A stretch of DNA of 12,206 bases, taken from contig PMOU01000583.1 of NCBI GenBank assembly GCA_003161205.1, positions 7,683 to 19,888 on the forward strand, written 5' to 3'. The position numbers and the translations under genes were made by a program. This document shows, in pieces, positions 6,129-12,206 of this stretch (position 1 is the stretch's first letter; every line of letters starts with the position of its first letter). A model generated the notes under the pieces. That model was not told the DNA's origin and did not search any database. It saw nothing but the letters and a program-made list of their open reading frames with translations. Origin of the DNA: Actinomycetota bacterium. GTDB lineage: Bacteria; Actinomycetota; Actinomycetes; Streptosporangiales; Streptosporangiaceae.

Positions 6129-7017
6129 GCGGCGGTACAACGACGACGAGCCGACCACGTCCAAGCGGGGCCGGCCGCGCCGGGCCCTGCCGTCCATGGA
6201 GGCATTCGACGCGACCGACGGCCTGCCCGAAGGCGACCGCTGGTCGACCTGGGACCAGTCGATGCCGACCGAACGCGGGCCGAAGCCGTACCCGGACTGG
6301 CTGGTCACCGACCTGGCCGCGGTCGACACCGAGCTGGGCATCCTGAAGACCGGCAAGGAGGCCGACGTCTTCCTGCTTCGGCGGGGCGTGCCGCAGACCA
6401 GCCGGTCCTGCCTGCTGGCGGCCAAACGGTACCGGTCCGCCGAGCACCGGATGTTCCACCGTGACGGCGGCTACCTGGAGGGACGCCGGACCAGGGAATC
6501 CCGGGTCAACCGGGCCATGGCGAGCCGGAGCACGTTCGGCCGGCAGGCCATCGCCGGCCAGTGGGCGGCCGCGGAGTTCAGCGCGCTGACCCGGCTCTAC
6601 GCGGCGGGAGTGCCCGTTCCCTACCCGGCCCAGATCCTCGGCACCGAGCTGCTGCTCGAGTTCATCGGCTCGCCGGACGGGATCGCCGCCCCGCGGCTGG
6701 CCGAGACCAGGCCCGGCCCCGCTGAACTGGCCGGCCTGTGGGACCAGCTCGTGCAGGCGCTGGTCGCGCTGGCCAGGGACGGCCTGGCCCACGGCGACCT
6801 GTCCGCGTATAACCTGCTGGTCCACCAGGAGCAGCTCATCATGATCGACCTCCCGCAGGTGGTCGACGTGATCGCCAACCCGCGGGGCGCCTTCTTCCTC
6901 ACCCGCGACGCCGAGAACATCGGTCGCTGGTTCGCCGCGCACGGCCTGGCCGGCGTTCGCCCGGAGCCCGCGGATCTCGCCGCCCTGCTCCGCCGGGAAG
7001 CCATGATCGAGCTCTAA
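6076..7017 (+). CDS. RIO-family atypical serine protein kinase/ATPase
   Basis: RIO proteins are minimal kinases lacking the activation loop; archaeal and eukaryotic members act in small-subunit ribosome maturation, while bacterial roles are largely undefined. Numbered from the GTG at 6076 (313 residues), the ATP-binding loop is TGKEADVF (92-99), in place of the usual glycine-rich loop. The ATP lysine is in LAAKRYRS (Lys117). The catalytic loop is HGDLSAYN (239-246, with Asp241 and Asn246), and the metal-binding segment is IDLPQVVD (Asp258). All key residues are present, so the enzyme should be active. A charged, probably disordered 60-residue tail (RRGKRRYNDDE, KRGRPRR) precedes the kinase fold. 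GTG 6076 has GAGGAG at 6062-6067. An alternative GTG at 5992 would add 28 Arg/Cys-rich residues that look non-coding. The gene stands alone, convergent with the ABC transporter genes. Confidence 0.87.
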   Translation: MPDFPAADYPEFNSRRGKRRYNDDEPTTSKRGRPRRALPSMEAFDATDGLPEGDRWSTWDQSMPTERGPKPYPDWLVTDLAAVDTELGILKTGKEADVFLLRRGVPQTSRSCLLAAKRYRSAEHRMFHRDGGYLEGRRTRESRVNRAMASRSTFGRQAIAGQWAAAEFSALTRLYAAGVPVPYPAQILGTELLLEFIGSPDGIAAPRLAETRPGPAELAGLWDQLVQALVALARDGLAHGDLSAYNLLVHQEQLIMIDLPQVVDVIANPRGAFFLTRDAENIGRWFAAHGLAGVRPEPADLAALLRREAMIEL

Positions 7018-7081
7018 GGCCCACCGAGCGGACTGAGGTGGACACTCCTGCTGGCCGGAGCCAGGGGCGAGAGCGGACCGA

Positions 7082-7118
7082 CCCGGATCGCGACCTGGGA
7101 GGGTGTCGCGGGACCGGG
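7082..7118. terminator. Candidate terminator hairpin between convergent genes
   Basis: CGCGAC (7089-7094) pairs with GTCGCG (7105-7110), and outside a small internal loop CCCGG (7082-7086) pairs with CCGGG (7114-7118). This gives 11 bp in total with a 10-nt apical loop. No T-tract is present on either side. Its position, between the stop of the RIO kinase (7017) and the stop of the ATPase (7164), suits a two-way terminator. Confidence 0.4.
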
Positions 7119-7163
7119 CCGGCCCGCTGGCGAGCGGGGCAGCGGGCGGCTGCCTGAGGTGAG

Positions 7164-7934
7164 CTAGTCGGTGGCGGTGACGGCGCCGGGATCGAAGCCG
7201 GACGGCGCGGGCTCGGCCGTCGTGGTCTGGGCGCCCTGGGAGCGGCCGGCCTGGGTGCGGGCGCGCTGCTTGAAGGTGAGGCGGCCGTTCTTCATGACGC
7301 CGATCCGCTGGGCGCGGCGGGCGACGGTGCTGTCGTGGGTGACGAACACCATGGTCAGGCCGCGCTCCCGCCACATGGCGTCGAGCAGGGTGATGATCTC
7401 GTCCCTGGTCTCCTCGTCGAGGTTCCCGGTCGGCTCGTCGGCCAGCAGCACCTTCGGCTCCTTGACCAGGGCCCGCGCGATCGCGACCCGCTGCTGCTGA
7501 CCGCCGGACAGCTCGCCGGGGACGTGCCGCAGCCGGTCGGCGAGGCCGACCGCCTCCAGGGCGACCGCGGCCCGCTGCCGCCGGGCCGTCGCCGACACGT
7601 GCAGCGGGACCAGCGCGGTCTCGACGTTCTCCTGCGCGGAGAGCGTGGGGATCAGGTTGAAGGTCTGGAACACGAAGCCCATGGACTCGGCCCGGATCCT
7701 GGTCACCTCGGCCTCGCGCAGCTGCGCGAGGTCACGGCCGTCGAAATCGACGACGCCGCTGGACGGCCGGTCCAAGCCGCCGAGGATCTGCAGCAGCGTC
7801 GATTTGCCGTGCCCCGTCGGCCCCTGGATGGCCAGCCATTCGCCGTCCTCCACCACCAGGTCCACCCCGCGCAGGGCAGCGACGTCCTTGTGGCCCTTGG
7901 TGTAATTCTTGGTCACTCCGGAGAGCTTGTACAT
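7164..7934 (-). CDS. ABC transporter ATP-binding protein, MacB/LolD/FtsE type
   Basis: This cytoplasmic ATPase drives the FtsX-type permease encoded just upstream. In its 256 residues the Walker A is GPTGHGKST (38-46), the Q-loop glutamine is Gln90 in FVFQTFNLIPTLSAQENV, the signature is LSGGQQQR (142-149), Walker B is VLLADEPTG (162-170) and the H-loop is His200 in FVTHD. The FNLIPTLSAQENV segment is diagnostic of the MacB/LolD subgroup rather than of importers. After residue 220 a polar tail of about 35 residues (QAGRSQGAQTTTAEPAPSG) has no assigned role. ATG 7934 has AGGAGG seven to eight bases upstream. The permease stop lies 18 bp before this start, so both are in one transcript. His in Walker A, where Ser is usual, is uncommon but keeps the Gly, Lys and Thr/Ser. 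Confidence 0.95.
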   Translation of the reverse strand: MYKLSGVTKNYTKGHKDVAALRGVDLVVEDGEWLAIQGPTGHGKSTLLQILGGLDRPSSGVVDFDGRDLAQLREAEVTRIRAESMGFVFQTFNLIPTLSAQENVETALVPLHVSATARRQRAAVALEAVGLADRLRHVPGELSGGQQQRVAIARALVKEPKVLLADEPTGNLDEETRDEIITLLDAMWRERGLTMVFVTHDSTVARRAQRIGVMKNGRLTFKQRARTQAGRSQGAQTTTAEPAPSGFDPGAVTATD

Positions 7935-7952
7935 GTCGCTTTCCTCCTGGGT

Positions 7953-9479
7953 TCAGGCCACCTTGGACAGGGCGTCTGCCGGGCGGAGCCGCGCGGCCCG
8001 CCAGCCGCCGAAGATGCCGGCGATGAGGCCGCCGGCTATGGCCAGCACGACGGCGAGCAGGATGACGTTGCCGCTCACCGCGGCGGCGAGGTGCACGGCC
8101 ACCGTGTGGCTGGCGGTCGACGCGCGCGCGAAGCCGCCGCCGAACCCGCCACCGCCGGTGCCACCGGTGCCACCGGTACCGCCCCCGCCGCCCCCGAACT
8201 GCCTGGCGCCGCCCGGCGTGGCCGTGCCGGTCGTCTGGCCGACCACGGCGGACAGCTTGGGCGACAGCTTGGACACCAGCTCCGCGCCGGCGAAACCGAG
8301 CCCGATACCGACCACGCCGCCGATGATGCCCATGGCGACCGCCTCGCCCATCACCTGGCCGATGATGCGGCGACTGCGCCAGCCGAGCGCCTTCAGCGTG
8401 CCGAACTCACGGACCCGGCGCGAGACCGCCGACATCGTCAGCAAGATGGCCAGGCCGAACGCCGCGATCAGCACCGCGATCGCGAGCCATTTGCCGAGGT
8501 TGTTGGCCAGGCTCGAGGCGCTGGACAGGGATCCGGTCACCTCGCTGGCCAGGTCGCTGGAGGTGGTCACGGTGTCCGAGGGCAGCGCCTTGGAGATCTC
8601 GCTGGAGACGGCCGGGATGGCCGAGGAACTGCTGGCCGCGACGTAGATCGTGTTGACGTCGTTCTTCAAGTTGGCCAGCGACTGGGCCTCGGCGAGCGGG
8701 ATGTACACGTCCGAGGGGTTATCCCCGGCCGGCTCGCTGACGATCCCGATGACCTTGAAGTTCGTCGTGGTGCCCTTACTGTTGCCGATGGCGATGGTGG
8801 AGCCGACCGACAGCTTTTCCTGCGTCGCGTAGGAGGAGTCCACCAGCGCGACATCGGAATTGGCATCCGCCGCGGTAAACGTGCTCCCCGCGCTGAGCTT
8901 GCCGGAGCTGAGCGGGCCGAGTTCGCCGCCGCCGATGTCCACGCCATCCACGCCGAAGGTGCTGGTGGTGAAGCTGGCGCGGAAGCTCCCGCCGCCGCCC
9001 CCTGACCCGCCCCCGCCGCCGAACCCGCCGCTCCCGCTGCCGCCTGAGGTGTTGATAGCCGGCACCGTGCCGCTGAGGGTCCGGTCGTTCAGGGTCAGGC
9101 CGCCGGCCGCCGCCGCCACGTCATGCAGGCCGGACACCGTGGTCACCGAGGACGAAGCGATCGAGGCGAGCGTGGCGCCCGCCGACAGCGTACTGGTGTC
9201 GATCTTGGTGCCGGCCGCGGGCCGGCTGGTGGTCCCGGTGCGGAACCCGATGCCGAACGAGCCCGGCGTGAACGACCCGGCCTTCGGCGTCTTGGTCACG
9301 GTGACGTCCGTGCCCACCCCGTACAGCGCTTTCAGCACGGTGCCCTGGGCGTTCTTAACCCCGGAGGCGGCCGCCGTCACCGTGATCACCAGGCCGATCC
9401 CGAGAGCAAGGCCAAGCGCGATGAACACGGCCTGGCGCATACGGCGGCGAAGTTCACGCCGCAGATAGGTGAAGAACAT
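7953..9479 (-). CDS. ABC transporter permease, MacB/FtsX family, with glycine-rich inserts
   Basis: The 508-residue protein has the FtsX/MacB layout: a cytoplasmic Arg-rich start (RRELRRRMRQ), TM1 (about 17-37), a large extracytoplasmic MacB-type domain (40-327), then TM2 (328-352), TM3 (376-400), a second external loop (401-468) and TM4 (470-492), ending in GGWRAARLRPADALSKVA. The cytoplasmic VREFGTLKALGWRSRRI (356-372) after TM2 is the coupling region typical of the family. Two glycine-rich stretches interrupt external parts, at 145-165 and 429-450. ATG 9479 has GAGGAG eight to nine bases upstream. It pairs with the downstream ATPase; such two-component systems export peptides, lipids or antibiotics, or act as mechanotransmitters. 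No substrate can be assigned. There is no nearby MacA-like adaptor or two-component regulator. Confidence 0.93.
   Translation of the reverse strand: MFFTYLRRELRRRMRQAVFIALGLALGIGLVITVTAAASGVKNAQGTVLKALYGVGTDVTVTKTPKAGSFTPGSFGIGFRTGTTSRPAAGTKIDTSTLSAGATLASIASSSVTTVSGLHDVAAAAGGLTLNDRTLSGTVPAINTSGGSGSGGFGGGGGSGGGGGSFRASFTTSTFGVDGVDIGGGELGPLSSGKLSAGSTFTAADANSDVALVDSSYATQEKLSVGSTIAIGNSKGTTTNFKVIGIVSEPAGDNPSDVYIPLAEAQSLANLKNDVNTIYVAASSSSAIPAVSSEISKALPSDTVTTSSDLASEVTGSLSSASSLANNLGKWLAIAVLIAAFGLAILLTMSAVSRRVREFGTLKALGWRSRRIIGQVMGEAVAMGIIGGVVGIGLGFAGAELVSKLSPKLSAVVGQTTGTATPGGARQFGGGGGGTGGTGGTGGGGFGGGFARASTASHTVAVHLAAAVSGNVILLAVVLAIAGGLIAGIFGGWRAARLRPADALSKVA
8130..8195 (-). repeat. Glycine-rich insert 2 in the ABC permease second external loop
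   Basis: This encodes residues 429-450, nearly all Gly with GGT units and two Phe. At DNA level the plus strand shows GCCACCGGT-type 9-bp repeats around 8150-8180. It lies between TM3 and TM4 and should be exposed outside the membrane. Confidence 0.75.
8985..9047 (-). repeat. Glycine-rich insert 1 in the ABC permease periplasmic-type domain
   Basis: Residues 145-165 consist of Gly and Ser with one Phe (pattern GGSGSGGFGGGGGSGGGGGS), within the large extracytoplasmic domain. DNA is a near-simple run of CCG/CCC triplets. It probably forms a flexible surface loop. Confidence 0.75.
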
Positions 9480-9711
9480 TCCCGCAACTCCTCGCGGCCA
9501 CGCGCCTTATGAAGGACGGCGCGACATGTTCCGAATGGGATTATTTTCCGGCCGCAAGGGCAGGAGACAGCTGGCGGCGCGGTGGCCGCCCCGGGAGCGA
9601 ACGCCGCGCCAACACAGAGCATGGCGGTGCTACCTGAACGAATGCTGAGCACAACCTGCGGGGTTTCCGCGATCTGCGGGCGCGATTGCGCGCGTCACGG
9701 CTCTGGAGACA

Positions 9712-9756
9712 AACGTGGGTCCCTCGCGGCATTTTGCACCGCAAGGGACCCACGTT
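9712..9756 (-). terminator. hpnH: Strong hairpin, probable terminator of the hopanoid operon
   Basis: AACGTGGGTCCCTCGCGG (9712-9729) and CCGCAAGGGACCCACGTT (9739-9756) pair over 18 positions with a single mismatch (C9725 opposite A9743), around a 9-nt loop. It is the most stable structure in the window. It lies 70 bp after the hpnH stop on the minus strand. On that strand the stem is followed by TGTCTCC, so no true T-tract; the ending is GC-hairpin type. It may work in both directions. Confidence 0.7.
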
Positions 9757-9775
9757 CCCAGCTCTAGCCGCCGCC

Positions 9776-9805
9776 AGGTCAGCTAAAGCGAGGTCAGCTA
9801 AAGCT
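9776..9805. repeat. Two tandem 15-bp direct repeats after hpnH
   Basis: AGGTCAGCTAAAGC occurs at 9776-9789 and 9791-9804, a 15-bp period with only the last base differing. The second copy runs into GCTAATAC. The pair sits between the hpnH stop and the terminator hairpin. Function unknown; a duplicated slip or a protein-binding pair are both possible. Confidence 0.75.
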
Positions 9806-9825
9806 AATACGGCGCTGGGCCGGGA

Positions 9826-10827
9826 TTAGCCGCGCGCCGCCCTGATCGTCTCGCGCAGCGAGCCCATGGTGGCGAGCACGGCCGAGGGCTCGTAACCGCA
9901 GTGCGCCATGCAGTTGGCGCACCGGGGGTCCTTGCCGCGGCCGTAGGAATCCCAGTCCGTGGTCTCGATCAGTTCCTTGTAGGTCTTCACGTAACCGTCG
10001 GACATCAGGTAGCAGGGCTTCTGCCAGCCGAGCAGCGAATAGGAGGGAATCCCCCACGCGGTGCAGCCGAAGTCCGTCTTGCCCTCAAGGAAGTCCAGGA
10101 ACAGCGGCGTGTGGTTCAGCCGCCACTTCTTGCGCCGCCCGTCCGCGAACGCCTTGCGGAACAGCTCCCGCGTTTCGGTCACGCCCAGGAAATGCTCCTG
10201 GTCCGGCGCCTTCTCATAGGCGTACGCGGGCGAGATCTGCATTTCGTCGATGCCGAGATCGTCGTTCAGGTACGTCAGCACGTCAATGACGGTCTGCGGG
10301 GTGTCGGTGTTGAAGACCGTCGTGTTCGTGTTCACCTTGAACCCGCGCGACTTGGCCAGCTTGATCGCGGCGACCGCGTCGTCGAACACGCCTTCCTTGC
10401 AGACCGACTCGTCGTGCCGCTCCTTCAGCCCGTCGATGTGCACCACCCAGGAGAAGTAGGGCGACGGCTTGAACTTGTCCAGCTTCTTCGGCAGCAGCAG
10501 CGCGTTCGTGCACAGGAAAACGAACTTCTTGCGCTTGATCAGCTCGGCGACGATCACGTCGATCTGCGGGTGCATCAGCGGCTCGCCGCCGGCGATGGAT
10601 ACCATCGGCGCGCCGGATTCCTCGACCGCGCCGAGCGCCTGCTCGACCGGCATCCGCTGCTTGAGGATCTGATGCGGCTGCTGGATCTTGCCGCAGCCCG
10701 CGCACGCCAGGTTGCAGGCGAACAGCGGTTCCAGCTCGACCAGCAGCGGAAACTTCTTATTTCCAGCCAGTTTCTGGCGCATCAGGTAGGACCCGACGCG
10801 CAGGGACTGACGTAGTGGCATGGGCAT
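9826..10827 (-). CDS. hpnH: Adenosylhopane synthase HpnH, radical SAM protein
   Basis: HpnH uses SAM to add a 5'-deoxyadenosyl group to diploptene, the first step in making the C35 hopanoid side chain. The radical SAM cluster motif CNLACAGC gives Cys38, Cys42 and Cys45, followed by GGEP (80-83), the SAM-contact motif. The phrases FPLLVELEPLFACNLACAGC (26-45) and IDEMQISPAYAYEKAPDQEH (193-212) are typical of HpnH. The C-terminal DUF3463-type part has further cysteines at 255, 272, 303, 306 and 310; whether they bind a second cluster is unknown. Length 333 is normal. ATG 10827 has AAGGAGGT about nine bases upstream and shares its A with the TAA stop of the previous gene (TAATG), implying translational coupling. 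A second ATG at 10821 is possible. The usual operon partners ispG and dxs do not follow; a terminator does. Confidence 0.95.
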   Translation of the reverse strand: MPMPLRQSLRVGSYLMRQKLAGNKKFPLLVELEPLFACNLACAGCGKIQQPHQILKQRMPVEQALGAVEESGAPMVSIAGGEPLMHPQIDVIVAELIKRKKFVFLCTNALLLPKKLDKFKPSPYFSWVVHIDGLKERHDESVCKEGVFDDAVAAIKLAKSRGFKVNTNTTVFNTDTPQTVIDVLTYLNDDLGIDEMQISPAYAYEKAPDQEHFLGVTETRELFRKAFADGRRKKWRLNHTPLFLDFLEGKTDFGCTAWGIPSYSLLGWQKPCYLMSDGYVKTYKELIETTDWDSYGRGKDPRCANCMAHCGYEPSAVLATMGSLRETIRAARG

Positions 10828-12206
10828 TATTGCCTTACCTCCTTGGGCAGGCCGAACCGGATTGATTCTGTGGTCGTCACGCGTTCGGAAACCGACAGCG
10901 GGCCCAGCCCGGCCAGCGCCGAAATGATCTCCTCGACCACGGCGGGAGGAGCCGAGGCGCCGGCGGTCAGGCCGACCGTCGACACCCCGTCAAGCCAGCT
11001 GAGCTCGATGTCCGCCGCGCTGTCGATCAGGTGGGCCGGCGTCCCGATACGCTCGCAGGCCTCCACCAGCCGGACCGAGTTGGACGAGTTCGCCGAGCCC
11101 GCCACCAGCACCAGGTCCGATTCGGCGGCCACCGTCCGCACCGCGACCTGCCGGTTGGTGGTCGCGTAGCAGATATCGTCGCTGCCGGGCGCACGCACCG
11201 CGGGGAACCGCTCCCGCAGCGCGCCCGACACCTGCGCCGCCTCCTCCAGAGACAGCGTGGTCTGCATCAGGTAGGCGACGCGCTCACCGTCGCGCGGCCG
11301 CAGCGCGGCCACGTCTTCGGGGGTCTGCACCAGCACCGTCGAGGCCGGGGCCTCGCCGAGCGTGCCCTCGACCTCTTCGTGGCCGGCGTGGCCGATCAGC
11401 GCGACCGTGTACCCGTCGGCCGCGAACCGCCTGGCCTCGGCGTGCACCTTGGACACCAGCGGGCAGGTGGCGTCGATGACCGCGAGCTGGCGGCGGGCGG
11501 CCTCCTCGCGCACCATCGGCGACACACCGTGCGCGGAGAACACGACGGTGGCGCCGTCGGGCACCTGATCGAGTTCGTCCACGAACACGGCGCCCCGGCT
11601 TTCCAGGTCCCCCACCACCCGGGTGTTGTGCACGATCTGCTTGCGCACGTAGACCGGCTGGCCCCGGCGCTCCAGGGTGCGCTCGACGATCTCGATCGCC
11701 CGCTCCACGCCGGCGCAGAACGACCGCGGGCCGGCCAGCAGCACCTGGCGCGTCTGGCACGCGGCGGCCCAACGCTCCACCACCGGTGCGGCGACGCGCA
11801 GCGACCGCAGCGCGGCCAGCCCGCCGGAGACGATGCCCGCGAGCGGCCGGTCCGGGGTGTCCGACACGGCCCGGACCACGGCCAGCGGCCGCCCTCCCGC
11901 CGCGGCGGCCAGCGGCGCCGACTCCATGTCCGCCAGCAGGTAGCCATCGGCGGCCAGGGCCGCCCGCTCCGATCGCCTGACCAGGTGGTCCACCGTGGTG
12001 ATCCGGCCGATCCGCACGCGCAGCCCGGCGCGCTCGAGCTCAGCGGCCAGCAGCAGCGCCGACCCGCAGGTCACGTCGCCCACCTCGGAACCGACGACCA
12101 GGTCGCCCGGGTGCAGGTCGGTGGTCAGGCCGGCCCCGACACCCATGATGGCCATCGGGCCGAACGATCCGTGGCTCATGTTCTTGGCCGCCCGCGCCGC
12201 CCGCGC
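10827..12206 (-). CDS. ispH: Fusion of HpnG-type nucleoside phosphorylase and IspH (HMBPP reductase), 5' end outside window
   Basis: Numbering is from the ATG at 12179, but the frame stays open to the window edge (nine more codons, ARAARAAKN), and the family needs more N-terminus, so the true start lies beyond 12206. Residues 1-142 match the nucleoside phosphorylase/MTA nucleosidase fold: [24 protein letters not shown] (84-87) and RAVSDTPDR (103-111). In hopanoid operons this is HpnG, which removes adenine from adenosylhopane. Residues 145-445 are a complete IspH, which reduces HMBPP to IPP and DMAPP. All family residues are present: cluster cysteines Cys155, Cys239, Cys337; His184, His217, His267; Glu269; Thr307; Ser365, Asn367 and Ser409. 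The linker is almost absent. HpnH follows with a one-base stop/start overlap, which supports the HpnG reading. Free-standing HpnG and IspH are the usual form. Confidence 0.9.
   Translation of the reverse strand, partial: ARAARAAKNMSHGSFGPMAIMGVGAGLTTDLHPGDLVVGSEVGDVTCGSALLLAAELERAGLRVRIGRITTVDHLVRRSERAALAADGYLLADMESAPLAAAAGGRPLAVVRAVSDTPDRPLAGIVSGGLAALRSLRVAAPVVERWAAACQTRQVLLAGPRSFCAGVERAIEIVERTLERRGQPVYVRKQIVHNTRVVGDLESRGAVFVDELDQVPDGATVVFSAHGVSPMVREEAARRQLAVIDATCPLVSKVHAEARRFAADGYTVALIGHAGHEEVEGTLGEAPASTVLVQTPEDVAALRPRDGERVAYLMQTTLSLEEAAQVSGALRERFPAVRAPGSDDICYATTNRQVAVRTVAAESDLVLVAGSANSSNSVRLVEACERIGTPAHLIDSAADIELSWLDGVSTVGLTAGASAPPAVVEEIISALAGLGPLSVSERVTTTESIRFGLPKEVRQ

Larger units (their letters stand above)
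9480..9825. other. Intergenic region between hpnH and the ABC permease, no supported gene
   Basis: All neighbours read leftwards, so this 346-bp gap should hold the terminator of the hopanoid operon (9712-9756) and the promoter of the ABC operon. Near the permease, CGCGCC (9501-9506) and GGCGCG (9518-9523) form a 6-bp inverted repeat with CCTT/AAGG inside it, just before the ribosome binding site; it may be an operator or a leader hairpin. The AT-rich patch at 9539-9548 is the best place for a -10 (AATAAT on the minus strand), without a clear -35. Frames open across it lack starts with ribosome binding sites and normal codon use. Confidence 0.55.

Noticed and set aside
6070..7374. 434-codon minus-strand open frame
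   Set aside because: Antisense to the RIO kinase and running into the ATPase end in another frame; no recognisable motif and Arg/Pro/Gly-biased composition.
7982..8100. Possible frameshift or decay at the C-terminus of the ABC permease
   Set aside because: The C-terminal helix and the family motif GGWRAARLRPADAL are intact and in frame, so the gene appears complete.
7335..9005. 556-codon plus-strand open frame
   Set aside because: It lies antisense to two clear ABC transporter genes; the product is rich in Gly, Arg, His and Asp with no domain, as expected from the opposite strand of GC-rich coding DNA.
9386..9652. 88-codon minus-strand frame over the ABC permease start
   Set aside because: Cys-rich product without homology cues; it overlaps the permease start, which has a clear ribosome binding site and membrane helix.
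9712..9805. Inverted and direct repeats as possible insertion-sequence ends or attachment site
   Set aside because: The inverted arms are separated by only 9 bp, no transposase or integrase is nearby, and a terminator explains the hairpin. The tandem repeat is too short for an att core with no tRNA present.

Overview
This is a high-GC window with GTG/ATG/TTG starts, GGAGG-type ribosome binding sites and strong G/C at third codon positions. The gene content (hopanoid genes, LacI-type sugar regulator, AraB, a bacterial RIO kinase, an FtsX/MacB-type ABC exporter) fits a soil or environmental actinomycete. The exact genus cannot be read from the sequence. No CRISPR array, tRNA, rRNA or insertion sequence was seen, and the window looks chromosomal.

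Layout, left to right. (1) 1-186, +: the C-terminal end of a protein made of charged repeats. (2) 383-3325, +: a sugar module made of a LacI-family repressor followed by L-ribulokinase (araB). Near-identical palindromic operators lie before the repressor and across the araB start codon region, which implies autoregulation plus control of araB. No araD or araA follows. (3) 3261-5681, -: a membrane-anchored protein of the N,N-dimethylformamidase large-subunit type, then a six-TM TMEM175/DUF1211 potassium-channel-like protein. These two are likely co-transcribed, and the second runs 65 bp tail-to-tail into araB. (4) 5682-7017, +: a dyad-rich leader, a possible short upstream ORF with a strong ribosome binding site, and a RIO-type atypical kinase. 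(5) 7164-9479, -: an ABC exporter of the MacB/FtsX kind, with the permease first and the ATPase second; the permease carries two glycine-rich inserts. (6) 9712-9756: a long hairpin, best read as the terminator of the next unit. (7) 9826-12206, -: the end of a hopanoid operon, with a fusion of a nucleoside-phosphorylase-like (HpnG-type) domain to a complete IspH, coupled by a TAATG junction to the radical SAM protein HpnH.

How genes work together. In the hopanoid unit, IspH makes the isoprenoid precursors IPP and DMAPP, HpnH attaches the 5'-deoxyadenosyl group to diploptene, and HpnG removes adenine. One polypeptide therefore carries an early precursor step and a late side-chain step. In the sugar unit, the LacI protein probably senses a pentose or a derivative and releases araB. 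The kinase, the ABC exporter and the formamidase-like/channel pair have no obvious pathway link to each other.

The observations most worth following are the HpnG-IspH fusion, the intragenic operator in araB, the isolated araB with its antisense tail overlap, and the structured RIO-kinase leader.
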